The notes under the pieces: generated by a model
What the model saw: the letters and a program-made list of their open reading frames with translations, nothing else
The model's database searches: none
Told to the model about the DNA's origin: nothing
Source: JBCBTD01 sp039818825
GTDB taxonomy: Bacteria; Pseudomonadota; Alphaproteobacteria; Geminicoccales; Geminicoccaceae
Reading direction: 5' to 3'
DNA length: 64,000 nt
Assembly: GCA_039818825.1 (NCBI GenBank)
Contig: JBCBTD010000006.1
Location: 1 to 64,000 of the forward strand
In this document: piece after piece, positions 41,754 through 50,716 of the stretch
Layout: every line of letters starts with the position of its first letter
Position numbering within the stretch: the first letter of the stretch is position 1
Translations under genes and position numbers: made by a program

Positions 41754-42598
41754 GCACGGTGGCGCTGCCGGCACGGGCGCCGGCCCGACCGAGCGCCAGC
41801 GGCCGCGATTGGTCGGGCGCGGTCCTCAACGCCTATCTGGTGCTGTTCTTCGCTTACCTCTTCCTGCCGTTGTTCGTCATGGCGTTGGCGGCATTCAATG
41901 CCTACGACTACCCCTCGGTGACCCAGTGGCGTGGCTGGACGCTGAAGTGGTTCGGCGAGCTCGCTCACGACGAGCGGATGTTGGAGGGGCTTTGGAACTC
42001 GGTCGTCGTCGCCGTCGGCGTGATCGTCCTCTCGCTGCCGCTCGGGCTGGCCGGCGCCTTCATCCTGACCCGTCTCCAGGGGGCGGCGAACACGTTCCTC
42101 TATGCCGTCATGGTCTCGCCGATCCTGACGCCGGGCATCATTCTCGGCGTGTCGACCCTCATCTTCTGGCGCCGGTTCGACGTGCCCGCGGGGTTGTTGC
42201 TGACGATCATCGCTCATTCGACCTTCATCGCCGCCTACTCGATGCTGATGTTCATGGCACGGCTGCAGCGTCAGGATCGAACCCTGGAAGAGGCGGCGCT
42301 CGACCTCGGTGCCTCCAACCTCTTCACCTTCCGGCGGATCACCATCCCGTTCTTGATGCCGACGATCCTGACCGCGGCGGTGGTCGCCTTCCTGCAGAGC
42401 TTCGAGAACTACAACACGACGATCTTCGCCATCGGCGGCGACTGGACCTTGGTGACCGAGATCGGTTCGCGCTTCCGCTTCGGGCTCTCGCCCGTGATCA
42501 ACGTCATCGGCGTGATCTTCGTCGTGCTGACGGTGATCGCGGCCGTCATCTACGTCTCGGTCAAAGAGCGCGAGCGGAAGGCGCGCCAGCGGCGCTGA
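41750..42598 (+). CDS. PotC-type ABC permease
   Basis: A 282-residue permease with six predicted helices, the coupling loop TLEEAALDLGASNLFTFRRI, and a typical C-terminus rich in basic residues. It is the last membrane component of the PotABCD-like importer and is coupled to PotB by an ATGA overlap. A small gene of unknown function follows 13 bases later on the same strand and may be in the same operon. Confidence 0.88.
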   Translation: MSTVALPARAPARPSASGRDWSGAVLNAYLVLFFAYLFLPLFVMALAAFNAYDYPSVTQWRGWTLKWFGELAHDERMLEGLWNSVVVAVGVIVLSLPLGLAGAFILTRLQGAANTFLYAVMVSPILTPGIILGVSTLIFWRRFDVPAGLLLTIIAHSTFIAAYSMLMFMARLQRQDRTLEEAALDLGASNLFTFRRITIPFLMPTILTAAVVAFLQSFENYNTTIFAIGGDWTLVTEIGSRFRFGLSPVINVIGVIFVVLTVIAAVIYVSVKERERKARQRR

Positions 42599-42611
42599 CG
42601 CCGGGGCCTCG

Positions 42612-43313
42612 ATGACGTTGGTGTTCCGCTGCCCGCCCGAGTGGCGGGGCCTGCTGCCGCCGCCCGTCCCGGCACGTGCGATGTTGCCCGATTGGCTGCG
42701 GGCGATGCCACCCACGGCCCAGTCCGACCTGCTCGGCCGGGACATCCGCACCGTCAAGCAGTGCCCGCCGTTCCTCGACGTGATGAGCTTCGGGTGGCTG
42801 ATACGCCTAGCAGCCGACGTACGGGTCGAGAGGGGAAGCTTCGCCTGGGATTGGGACCTGCCGCCGTCCGCCTTGGAGGAGGCCCCGCGCGCGCCGATGG
42901 GGCTCCATCTGAGTGCTCAAACCACCGGTGCACCGTTCCACGCCGAGGGGAGCGCTGTCGTCAAGTTCATGAATCCCTGGACGATCGAGACGCCACCCGG
43001 CCAGGCGCTACTGGTGGTGCACCCTCTGAACCGCCCGGACCTGCCGTTTCGCACCTTGGCGGGTGTGGTCGATGCCGACGGCTTCAGCCACGGGCTCGTC
43101 CACTTCCCGGCGCTCTGGACGGCGGCCGATTTCGCGGGCGTCCTCGCCGCCGGGACCCCGGTGGCGCAGGTGCTTGCGGTGCCGCGCGACCAGTCGGGCC
43201 TCCTGGCGACCCTCGACGGCGAGGATGCCGCTGCGTTCAGGCGGACGACGGCGACCATCAGCGCGGCGCCGGCGGGCTATCGCAAGGCGTTTCGGGCGCG
43301 AGACCGAGAGTGA
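42612..43313 (+). CDS. DUF6065-like hypothetical protein
   Basis: A 233-residue protein without signal peptide or membrane helix. Notable motifs are PARAMLPDWLRAMPP, VKQCPPFLDVMSFGWLIRL and VKFMNPWTIETPPGQALLVV, plus a C-terminal half with LNRPDLPFRTLAGVVDADG. The proline-rich start and KxCPPF box remind me of the DUF6065 group, which also occurs in phages; I cannot verify the family number. It follows the PotC gene closely, and its 3' end overlaps the convergent TPR gene by 56 bases. Function unknown. Confidence 0.6.
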   Translation: MTLVFRCPPEWRGLLPPPVPARAMLPDWLRAMPPTAQSDLLGRDIRTVKQCPPFLDVMSFGWLIRLAADVRVERGSFAWDWDLPPSALEEAPRAPMGLHLSAQTTGAPFHAEGSAVVKFMNPWTIETPPGQALLVVHPLNRPDLPFRTLAGVVDADGFSHGLVHFPALWTAADFAGVLAAGTPVAQVLAVPRDQSGLLATLDGEDAAAFRRTTATISAAPAGYRKAFRARDRE

Positions 43314-43941
43314 CGGCGAGCCGGCGCTCGTCCAGCGCGAACCCGCCGCGGGCGCGACGGGTCGTCGCCTTGAGCAGATCGCCGGCCAGGTTGGGGGCGG
43401 CGCCGCCGATGGTCCGAACGAGCGCCCAGGCTTCGTCGGCGCGTCCGGCCTCGAACAGGGCGCGGACCAACAGCAACGCGTCGTCGGCATCGTTCGGACC
43501 ATGCGCCGCGAGGTCGTCCAGGCAGCCCGCCCAATCGCCTAGGCGAAACCGGACGCGTGCCCGAGCGCGCCGGGCATCGCCATCGTTCGGCGCCAGCACC
43601 AGCGCCCGATCGAGCGAACCGGCGGCGTCCTTCGCCAGGCCCAACTCCACCAGGGCCAACGCCCGTTCGACCCAGGCCGCGGTACTCGGGCGGACGGCGA
43701 CCGCCTGGTCGAAGCGCGCGACCGCGTCGGCCGGCCGGCCGGTGCGCCGCAGAAAGACGCCGACGTTGTAGGCGACCGTCGCGGTATCGTCGGCGCCGTC
43801 CGCCGCTCGCTCGGCCTCTGAAAACGCCGCCTCGGCGGTGTCGATGTCACCGGCCGTGAAAGCGGCGACCGCGCTCTGCAAGTGGCGCGCCGCCTCGTTT
43901 CCAGGCGGCTGTCGGCGATCACCTCCTGGTGGCGCTTCCAT
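43258..43941 (-). CDS. Tetratricopeptide-repeat protein
   Basis: A 227-residue protein dominated by TPR-like helix pairs: AARHLQSAVAAFTAGDIDTA, VAYNVGVFLRRTGRPADAVA, AAWVERALALVELGLAKDAA and ARARVRFRLGDWAGCLDDLA. No signal peptide is visible, so it should be cytoplasmic and mediate protein contacts. Its partner is unknown. The 3' end overlaps the convergent DUF6065-like gene. Confidence 0.7.
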   Translation of the reverse strand: MEAPPGGDRRQPPGNEAARHLQSAVAAFTAGDIDTAEAAFSEAERAADGADDTATVAYNVGVFLRRTGRPADAVARFDQAVAVRPSTAAWVERALALVELGLAKDAAGSLDRALVLAPNDGDARRARARVRFRLGDWAGCLDDLAAHGPNDADDALLLVRALFEAGRADEAWALVRTIGGAAPNLAGDLLKATTRRARGGFALDERRLAVTLGLAPETPCDSPPAPR

Positions 43942-44107
43942 GCGGTGCCTCCTGTCGTTGGGGTCCGCGGCAACGACGATCGCTTACCGTTGCGGCGGCC
44001 GATTGTCGACGCGCGTCGTCCGGCGGTGTGCCCCGGGGGCTCGACAGCGTCACCAACGCTGGCACCATGTGGGGCCGTACGTCTGAAGCGAGCCCGATGG
44101 ACCGGCC

Positions 44108-44491
44108 ATGAACGTCGACAGCCTCGACCACCTCGTTCTCACCGTCGCCGATGTGACGGCGACGGCCGCTTGGTACGAGCGGGTGTTGGGGATGGCGGTG
44201 GTGACCTTCGGCGGCGGGCGGACGGCGTTGGAATTCGGTCGGCAGAAGATCAACCTACACCGAGCCGGCCAGGAGTTTGAGCCGAAGGCGCTTCGCCCGA
44301 CACCAGGTGCTGGCGATCTCTGCTTCCTCACCGCCGTGCCGCTCGAGCATGTGGTCGCGCATCTGGAGGCCGAAGCCGTTCCGATCGAGGACGGGCCGAT
44401 CGAGCGAGCCGGCGGCGTCGGGCCGATCCGTTCGGTCTACGTGCGCGATCCGGACGACAACCTCGTCGAGATCGCCAACAGCATCGGATGA
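44108..44491 (+). CDS. VOC-family (glyoxalase-like) protein
   Basis: A 127-residue single-domain VOC protein. Metal ligands are probably His8 in LDHLVLTV, His51 in KINLHRAGQ and Glu122 in NLVEIANS. The RDPDDNLVEI ending is typical of the fosfomycin-resistance/virulence-protein-like subgroup that modifies small electrophiles. The next gene starts inside its stop (ATGA overlap), so the two are cotranscribed. Substrate unknown. Confidence 0.82.
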   Translation: MNVDSLDHLVLTVADVTATAAWYERVLGMAVVTFGGGRTALEFGRQKINLHRAGQEFEPKALRPTPGAGDLCFLTAVPLEHVVAHLEAEAVPIEDGPIERAGGVGPIRSVYVRDPDDNLVEIANSIG

Positions 44492-46152
44492 ACGGCGTTC
44501 CGCATCTCGTCGTCGCAGCCCTGGTCGCTGCGACGATCATGCCAGCCGCCGCTGACGGGCCCGACGTGCCGCGGCTCGTCGAGCAAGCCGCCGCGGCTGG
44601 CGTCACCCACGTCTATGACGGGCCCTGGGAGCACTTCGTTGGCGGCGGCGTCGCGGTGTTCGACTGCAACGGGGATCGGCGACCCGACCTCGTGTTCGCT
44701 GGGGGCGCGAACCCGGCGCGCCTGTTCGTCAATCGCTCGACGCCGGGCGACGATCTCTGGTTCGAGGAGCGGCCGCTGCTCGTCGACGACGCGGCGATCG
44801 AGGGTGTGACGGGTGCGTATGCGCTCGATCTCGACGGCGATGGTCCCTTGGACCTCGTACTGCTGCGGGTGGGTCGAAACGCGCTTCTCGAAGGTGCCGG
44901 CGATTGCACCTTCGCACCTGCCAATCGGCTTTGGGCGTTCGACGGCGGTCGCGAGTGGACCACCGCCTTCGCGGCGACGTTCGAAGCCGACTTGCCGTTC
45001 CCGACCCTGGCCTTTGGCCACTACGTCGACCGCAGCCAGCCAGGTGCTCCTTGGGGCACTTGCCACGAGAACACGCTGCTGCGCCCCGCTGACCGCACCG
45101 CGCCGCGCTACGACGAGCCGTTGGCGCTCAGCCCCGGCCATTGCGCCTTGTCGATGCTGTTCACGGATTGGAGCAACAGCGGCGAGCCGGCGCTCAGGAT
45201 CACCAACGACCGACAGTACCACATCGACGGCGAGGACCAGCTCTGGCGGGTGACGCCGGGGGCTGTGCCGCGGCTGTTTCGGCGTAGCGATGGCTGGCAA
45301 AGCCTGCGGATCTGGGGGATGGGGATCGCCGAGGCAGATCTCGCCGGCACCGGCCAGCCGGCCTACGCGCTGACCTCGATGGGTGACACCAAGCTGCAGG
45401 TGCTCGACCCAGAAGCGGCGGAGGGCGAGCCGGCCTACCTCGACGTCGCCTACGACCGTGGCGCCACCGCGCACCGACCCTATGTCGGCGCCGACCAGCG
45501 GCCGTCGACCGGCTGGCACGTGGAGTTCGACGACGTCAACAACGACGGCCTGCTGGATCTGTTCATCGCCAAGGGCAACGTCGAGGCGATGCCCGACTTC
45601 GCCGCCTACGATCCTGACAACCTGTTGCTGGGCACCTGGCCCGGGCGCTTCGTCGAGGTGGGTGACCGAGCGGGTGTGGCGCGCGACACCCGTGGCCGCG
45701 GCGGCGCCGTGGTGGACCTCGACCTCGACGGCCAGCTCGATCTGGTCGTCGTCAATCGCGGCGATCCGGTGAGCCTGTTCCGTAACCTGGGCGCCGAGCG
45801 CGGGTTCGGTCCGATTCCGATGGGCAACTGGCTGCAGCTCGAATTGCGCCAGCCGCCGCCGAACCGCCACGCCGTTGGCGCGCGAGTGGCGGTCCGCATC
45901 GGCACCCGCACCTTGGTCCGCACCGTGACCGTGGGCGGCGGTCACGCCTCCGGCCATCTCGGCTGGGTCCATGTCGGTTTGGGCACGGCGGAGCGGGCGC
46001 AAGTCCGGGTGCGCTGGCCGGACGGCAGCTGGAGCCACGCCTACCGCGTGTTCGCCAACAACTTCGCCATCCTCGACCGCGACGCGGCTGACGCGCGCTA
46101 TTGGTATCCCGAAACGTCGACGACCGCTCCCGTGCGCCCGGTTCAGCGATAG
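44488..46152 (+). CDS. CRTAC1-type FG-GAP/VCBS repeat protein
   Basis: A 554-residue exported protein. A signal peptide (LVVAALVAATIMPAAA) is followed by FG-GAP/VCBS-type repeats with Ca-binding Asp-rich loops, such as FDCNGDRRPDLVFAGG, LDLDGDGPLDLVLL, DVNNDGLLDLFIAKGN and DLDLDGQLDLVVVN. The C-terminal region (VGARVAVRIGTRTLVRTV, RVRWPDGSWS) is the ASPIC/UnbV domain. Such proteins form beta-propellers and are usually extracellular or surface-bound. It overlaps the VOC gene at its start and is convergent with the epimerase gene, overlapping by ten bases. Confidence 0.85.
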   Translation: MNGVPHLVVAALVAATIMPAAADGPDVPRLVEQAAAAGVTHVYDGPWEHFVGGGVAVFDCNGDRRPDLVFAGGANPARLFVNRSTPGDDLWFEERPLLVDDAAIEGVTGAYALDLDGDGPLDLVLLRVGRNALLEGAGDCTFAPANRLWAFDGGREWTTAFAATFEADLPFPTLAFGHYVDRSQPGAPWGTCHENTLLRPADRTAPRYDEPLALSPGHCALSMLFTDWSNSGEPALRITNDRQYHIDGEDQLWRVTPGAVPRLFRRSDGWQSLRIWGMGIAEADLAGTGQPAYALTSMGDTKLQVLDPEAAEGEPAYLDVAYDRGATAHRPYVGADQRPSTGWHVEFDDVNNDGLLDLFIAKGNVEAMPDFAAYDPDNLLLGTWPGRFVEVGDRAGVARDTRGRGGAVVDLDLDGQLDLVVVNRGDPVSLFRNLGAERGFGPIPMGNWLQLELRQPPPNRHAVGARVAVRIGTRTLVRTVTVGGGHASGHLGWVHVGLGTAERAQVRVRWPDGSWSHAYRVFANNFAILDRDAADARYWYPETSTTAPVRPVQR

Positions 46153-47162
46153 CCGTAGTAGGCGTCGAACCACGCGACGAAGTGGGCTAGTCCTTCCTCC
46201 AGCGACGTCCGCGGCGCGAAGTCGACGAGCGCCCGGAGATCATCGACGGCGGCAAAGGTCGCCTCCACGTCGCCAGGTTGCATCGGCAGGAAATCGATCT
46301 GCGCCTGCTGGCCGAGGCAGCGTTCCAAAGTCGCCACGAACGTCAGCACGTCGACGGGGCGGTGGTTGCCGATGTTGAACAGCCGGAACGGCGCCTGGCT
46401 GGTGTTGGGCTGATCCGGCCGTCCGCCGGTCTCGGGGGGGCGGTCGAGCAGACGGACGATCGCTTCGATGACGTCGCCGATGTAGGTGAAATCGCGGCGG
46501 AGCTTGCCCTCGGCGAACACGGTGATCGGCCGGCCCTCCCGGATCGCTTTGGCGAACTTGAAGTAGGCCATGTCCGGCCGGCCCCAGGGCCCGTACACGG
46601 TGAAGAACCGCAGGCCGGTGGTCGGCAGCCCGAAAAGGTGTGCGTAGGTGTGCGCCATCAACTCGCCCGCACGTTTGGTGGCGGCGTAGAGGCTGACCGG
46701 GTGATCGACCGCATCGGCCTCGGCGAGCGGCAGCTTGGTGTTGGCGCCGTAAACCGAGCTTGACGAAGCGTAGAGCAGGTGGCGGACGCCATGGTGCCGA
46801 CACGCCTCGAGCACGGCCAGCATGCCGGTGACGTTGCTGTCGGTGTAGGCGAAGGGTTGGTCGAGCGAGTAGCGGACGCCGGCTTGGGCGGCGAGGTGCA
46901 GGACGTCGCTCGGTTCGACCGCGGCGAACAGCGCCGCCACCGCGGCGGTATCGGCCAAGTCCAGACGTTCGAAGCGGAAGCTCGGCTGATTGGTCAGCTC
47001 GGTGACACGCGCCAGCTTCAAGCTCGGATCGTAATAGTCGTTGAGGTTGTCGACCCCAACGACCTGGCGGCCGTACTGCAGCAGGGCGCGGGAGCAGTGA
47101 AAACCCACGAACCCGGCGGCGCCGGTGATCAGCACGGGCTTGGTGGCGGTCGATGGCGTCAT
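46143..47162 (-). CDS. NAD-dependent epimerase, UDP-glucuronate 4-epimerase type
   Basis: A 339-residue short-chain dehydrogenase/epimerase. The NAD-binding TGAAGFVGFHCSRALL is at residues 13-28, followed by VDNLNDYYDPSLK, typical for the uronate epimerases. The catalytic site is Ser in YASSSSVYGANT and the Y-x-x-x-K in LYAATKRAGELM. The FFTVYGPWGRPDMAYFKFA motif is characteristic of UDP-glucuronate 4-epimerase, which makes UDP-galacturonate for surface polysaccharide. The ATG at 47162 is chosen over a longer frame starting at 47300. Confidence 0.87.
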   Translation of the reverse strand: MTPSTATKPVLITGAAGFVGFHCSRALLQYGRQVVGVDNLNDYYDPSLKLARVTELTNQPSFRFERLDLADTAAVAALFAAVEPSDVLHLAAQAGVRYSLDQPFAYTDSNVTGMLAVLEACRHHGVRHLLYASSSSVYGANTKLPLAEADAVDHPVSLYAATKRAGELMAHTYAHLFGLPTTGLRFFTVYGPWGRPDMAYFKFAKAIREGRPITVFAEGKLRRDFTYIGDVIEAIVRLLDRPPETGGRPDQPNTSQAPFRLFNIGNHRPVDVLTFVATLERCLGQQAQIDFLPMQPGDVEATFAAVDDLRALVDFAPRTSLEEGLAHFVAWFDAYYGYR

Positions 47163-47694
47163 GCGATGGGTCCTCGGCAAGCGCGTGGCACCGTTGCACG
47201 GCCGCCACCGGCGGCGCAACGGCCGCGCCCGGAGCCGTTGCTGCGGAAGGCGGGCTCGTCGCCACCCGACCACGGGTTCACATATGAGGCACCGGTTCAA
47301 GTCGCGGGAGCGCGCAGCCTTGCAGTCGATCGAACTGTCCGTCGAGCGCTTGTTCTTGGCCAGTTGCTGGATGCTCGCCGTGTCTTCTCCGCCTCAGCTT
47401 GGCGCTCGTCATCTACGCCTCATCGTTGCCACAGAAGATCTGGAAACTCCGGGGCGTGGCGCTGTTCTTGGACGATGCCCAGCTGATCCGGCCGCTGCCG
47501 GATTCGATCGACGCAGCCCTAGTCACCAGCCTGCGGTCATCGTCATGCCGAGTTCTTGCGATAACTTCGTCAATCGGTTCGACGACGGCGATCTCGAACT
47601 CAGCTGGAGCAGCCCATTCGACGTCGGTCACTTGAAGATCAAAGTTGCCTCATCGATCGTTGCGATGCCCTCGATTGACTTGCTGTAAGTGTTC
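47163..47694. other. Stretch without a confident gene
   Basis: This 530-base stretch between the epimerase and the small membrane protein has lower GC than its surroundings. Short frames exist on both strands; the most protein-like is a minus-strand 72-codon frame (47413-47631, starting MTDVEWAAPAEFEIAVVEP), but nothing in it is recognisable. It may be a decayed gene. Confidence 0.35.
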
Positions 47695-47817
47695 ATGAAC
47701 GGGCGGCGGTACGAAAATCCGAAGATGATGTGGTTGACGATCATGCTCGTGGCGTTCGTTCTGGCAGACTTGATCCTTGGATTCTTGGATCGACTGATGG
47801 CGAAGCCGAAAAGCTAG
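47695..47817 (+). CDS. Small single-pass membrane protein
   Basis: A 40-residue frame reads MNGRRYENPKMMWLTIMLVA and then FVLADLILGFLDRLMAKPKS. It has a polar, basic N-terminus, one membrane segment (about residues 12-30) and a basic C-terminus, as in many small bacterial membrane proteins. It ends 63 bases before mgtE. No strong ribosome-binding site is visible, so its reality is uncertain. A regulatory link to MgtE is only a guess from position. Confidence 0.35.
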   Translation: MNGRRYENPKMMWLTIMLVAFVLADLILGFLDRLMAKPKS

Positions 47818-47880
47818 TCCAAGCGCTGCCCGTGTTGGCGTGAAGGGTGGCGGGCCAGACGCTTCGCACTGGGAGGTGAC

Positions 47881-49254
47881 ATGGCCGAGACCGATCCCCT
47901 CGTCGATGCCCCCGCCGAGCTGGCCGAGGCGATCCGGTCGCGGCTGGCAGCTTCGGACGGCCCGGGTCTGGCCGCCCTCCTGGACCCGGTACCGCTCAGC
48001 GAAGCTCTGCACGAGCTGGTGAACCTGACCACGGCTGAGCGCGTTGCCGTGCTCGGGCTAATCCCGCCGGAGCTGGCCGCCGAGCTCGTCGAGGAGGCGC
48101 CCAACGAGCTCGCCGTCGAGCTGGTCGAGGGCATGGAGGTCGAGCAGGCGGCGGCGGTCGTGGACGCGCTCCACTCCGACATCCAGGCCGACGTCATCGG
48201 CGAGATGGACGTCCAGGACGCCGAGGCGATCCTCGCTGCGATGGACGCCGGCAGCGCCGCCGACGTCCGCCGCTTGGTCATCTACGACGACGACACCGCT
48301 GGCGGCTTGATGGCGGCGGAGGCGTTCACCTTCCGCGAGGTCGAGACCGTCGGCGACGTGCTGCGGCGGGTGGCCATCGCCGACGAGGATTTCGAGCGCT
48401 ATCGCGGTCAGCACCCCTACGTCGTCGACGTCGAGGGCCGGCCGGTGGGTGTCGTGTCGTTGCGCGGCCTCCTGACGGCGCGACGGACGGCCCGGTTGCC
48501 CGACATCATGACGCCGCCGCTGACCGTGGCCGTAGGGACGACGCTCGATCGCCTGCTCGACCTCTTTGCCGAGCATCCGTTCCTCGGGCTTCCGGTGGTC
48601 GAAGCCGACGGCCGGCTCGTCGGGGTCGTTGCTCGCGCTGCGGTCGACAGCGCTGCCTTGGAACGCGCCGAGGCCGAGAGTCTGAAACGCCAGGGTGTGG
48701 TCACCGACGAACTCCGCTCGATGCCGGTCTGGCTCCGTTCCCGGCGACGGCTCGCCTGGTTGTCCGCCAACATCGTCCTCAACGTGATCGCCGCGAGCGT
48801 CATCGCCGCATACGAAGAGACGCTCGCGGCTGTGATCGCCATCGCCATCTTCCTGCCGATGGTCTCGGACATGAGCGGCTGTTCCGGCAACCAGGCCGTC
48901 GCGGTGAGCATGCGTGAGCTGTCCCTGGGCCTCGCGCGGCCGGCCGACGCGTTCCGCGTCTGGCGCAAGGAGATCGTCGTCGGCCTCATCAACGGGTTCG
49001 CGCTCGGCGTCTTGATCGGCATCGTTTGCTGGCTTTGGAAAGGCAATGTGTGGCTAGGCGCCGTCATCGGCACGGCCCTCGGGCTGAACACGCTCATCGC
49101 CGTGTCGATCGGCGGGGTGGTGCCGTTGCTGTTGAAGCGTATCGGCCAGGACCCGGCCGCAGCGAGTGGTCCTTTGCTGACGACGGTGACCGACATGGCC
49201 GGCTTCTTTCTCGTGCTCAGCTTGGCGACATTGATGATGCCCTACCTCGTCTGA
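47881..49254 (+). CDS. mgtE: Magnesium transporter MgtE
   Basis: A 457-residue MgtE-type Mg2+ channel. The cytoplasmic N domain (about residues 10-135) is rich in acidic Leu/Glu repeats (ELAAELVEEAPNELAVELVE). A CBS pair follows (about 135-265, with HPYVVDVEGRPVGVVSLRGL and HPFLGLPVVEADGRLVGVVA), then five membrane helices. The pore segments carry LPMVSDMSGCSGNQAVAVSM and LLTTVTDMAGFF, where the Asp residues line the Mg site. The usual GGNAGNQ is here SGCSGNQ. N and CBS domains sense cytoplasmic Mg2+ and close the channel. ATG at 47881 follows GGGAGGTGAC. Confidence 0.92.
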   Translation: MAETDPLVDAPAELAEAIRSRLAASDGPGLAALLDPVPLSEALHELVNLTTAERVAVLGLIPPELAAELVEEAPNELAVELVEGMEVEQAAAVVDALHSDIQADVIGEMDVQDAEAILAAMDAGSAADVRRLVIYDDDTAGGLMAAEAFTFREVETVGDVLRRVAIADEDFERYRGQHPYVVDVEGRPVGVVSLRGLLTARRTARLPDIMTPPLTVAVGTTLDRLLDLFAEHPFLGLPVVEADGRLVGVVARAAVDSAALERAEAESLKRQGVVTDELRSMPVWLRSRRRLAWLSANIVLNVIAASVIAAYEETLAAVIAIAIFLPMVSDMSGCSGNQAVAVSMRELSLGLARPADAFRVWRKEIVVGLINGFALGVLIGIVCWLWKGNVWLGAVIGTALGLNTLIAVSIGGVVPLLLKRIGQDPAAASGPLLTTVTDMAGFFLVLSLATLMMPYLV

Positions 49255-49320
49255 GGCACGTTGAACCGGCATTTCTGAACGACGGTTCAGTCCGTTGACG
49301 CTCGTCTGTCACGACCATGA

Positions 49321-49337
49321 TCTACGACTTTCGTAGA
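49321..49337 (+). repeat. Small hairpin upstream of PhoA-like gene
   Basis: A perfect 7-base inverted repeat, TCTACGA and TCGTAGA with a CTT loop, lies 25 bases before the chosen start of the alkaline-phosphatase-like gene and about 70 bases after mgtE. It could be an operator, a 5'-UTR hairpin, or part of the mgtE terminator. No clear PhoB box was seen. Confidence 0.35.
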
Positions 49338-49361
49338 AATCACCGTTGTGGGAGTCCTGCG

Positions 49362-50660
49362 ATGCGTACGCTCGTGTTGGCGGCTTTGACGGCTGGCTCG
49401 GCCCTGGCGGGCGCGACCTTGCCCGCCGTCGCCCAAACCGAAACCGGCAACGTCATCTTCCTGCATCCCGACGGGACCAGCGTGAACGCCTGGGGCGCGG
49501 CGCGAATGTTCACGGTGGGGCCGGACGGGGAACTGGCTTGGGACCGGTTGCCGGCGCTCGGTGTCTACACGGGCCACATGGCCGACCGGCTCACCGGCAC
49601 GAGCCACGGCGGTGCAACGGTCCACGCCTACGGCGTCAAGGTCGTGAACGACAGCTTTGGTCTGAACGGCAACGAGCCGCTGACCGCCGCTTCGGGCGAG
49701 GCCATGTCGCTGGCGCGAGAGGCGATGGCGGCCGGCAAGGCCGTCGGGTTGATCCAAACCGGCCACATCGCCGAGCCTGGCACTGCCGTCTTCGTCGCGT
49801 CCAACGAGAGCCGGCGCAACACGGCCGAGATCGCCCAAGAGGTGATCGAGAGCGGCGCCCAGGTGATCATGGCCGGCGGCGAGCGCTTCTTGTTGCCCGA
49901 AGGCACCGCGGGTCGGCACGGTCCGGGCACGCGCGAGGATGGTGTCGACCTGATCGCTCGGGCCGAGGAGCTGGGCTACACGGTCGTTTACGATCGCGAC
50001 GAGCTACTGGCGCTCGACCCGGCGACCACCGAACGGGTATTGGGCGTTTTCGCCCATGGCCATACCTTCAACGACGAGCCGCGCGAGCGGAACCTGATCG
50101 ACGGCAAGCCGACCTACGTCGAGACGGCGCCGACGCTCGCGGAGATGAGCGAGGTGGCGCTCGCAATCCTGAGTCGCAGCCCGAGCGGCTTCTTCGCCGT
50201 GATCGAGGAAGAGGGCACCGACAACGTCGCGAACAACATGAACGCCGCCGGCGCGTTGGAGGCTCTGGCGCGGGCCGATGCCGCGATCGCCGTTGCCCAC
50301 GCCTTCGTCGAGGCCAATCCGAACACCTTGCTGATCACGGCGGCCGACAGCGACGCCGGTGGCATGCAGGTCGTCAGCGGCAGCCTCGCGGAAGCAGGCG
50401 AGCCGGTGGCCGCGACCACCAACGGCGGCGGTATCCTCCACGGCCAACAGGGAGTCCACGGCGACGTCTTCATGTCGGCGAAGGACGCCCAGGGTGTCGA
50501 GCATCCCTTCGGCATCGCCTGGGTCGGCACCAACGACGTCGCCGGCGGCATCCTGGTCCGAGCCGCGGGCTTGAACGCCGACCGGGTCACGCCGCTGATG
50601 GACAACACCGACGTCTACAAGCTGATGCACGTCACCCTGTTCGGCAGCGACCTGCTCTGA
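49362..50660 (+). CDS. Alkaline-phosphatase-family (PhoA-like) periplasmic protein with altered metal ligands
   Basis: A 432-residue exported protein. A signal peptide (TLVLAALTAGSALAGATLPA) is followed by NVIFLHPDGTSVNAWGA with the first metal Asp37 and LTGTSHGGATVHAYG with Ser81 at the nucleophile position. Near 282-291, EEEGTDNVANN keeps the Glu and Asp ligands, but the usual His is Asn. TAADSDAGG keeps Asp329 with the following His replaced by Ser, and the final His site reads TNDVAGG. So the three conserved active-site His of E. coli PhoA appear absent. It may use other metals or have lost activity. ATG at 49362 starts the signal peptide; the frame is open slightly upstream. Confidence 0.8.
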   Translation: MRTLVLAALTAGSALAGATLPAVAQTETGNVIFLHPDGTSVNAWGAARMFTVGPDGELAWDRLPALGVYTGHMADRLTGTSHGGATVHAYGVKVVNDSFGLNGNEPLTAASGEAMSLAREAMAAGKAVGLIQTGHIAEPGTAVFVASNESRRNTAEIAQEVIESGAQVIMAGGERFLLPEGTAGRHGPGTREDGVDLIARAEELGYTVVYDRDELLALDPATTERVLGVFAHGHTFNDEPRERNLIDGKPTYVETAPTLAEMSEVALAILSRSPSGFFAVIEEEGTDNVANNMNAAGALEALARADAAIAVAHAFVEANPNTLLITAADSDAGGMQVVSGSLAEAGEPVAATTNGGGILHGQQGVHGDVFMSAKDAQGVEHPFGIAWVGTNDVAGGILVRAAGLNADRVTPLMDNTDVYKLMHVTLFGSDLL

Positions 50661-50716
50661 GCCGGCGCTTGTGGTAGCGTCTCCCGTTGGAGGGGGAAAC
50701 TCTGGGAGACGCCGCC

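Noticed and set aside
49296..49330. A PhoB box upstream of the PhoA-like gene.
   Set aside because: CTGTCAC occurs once, but a second properly spaced half-site is missing.
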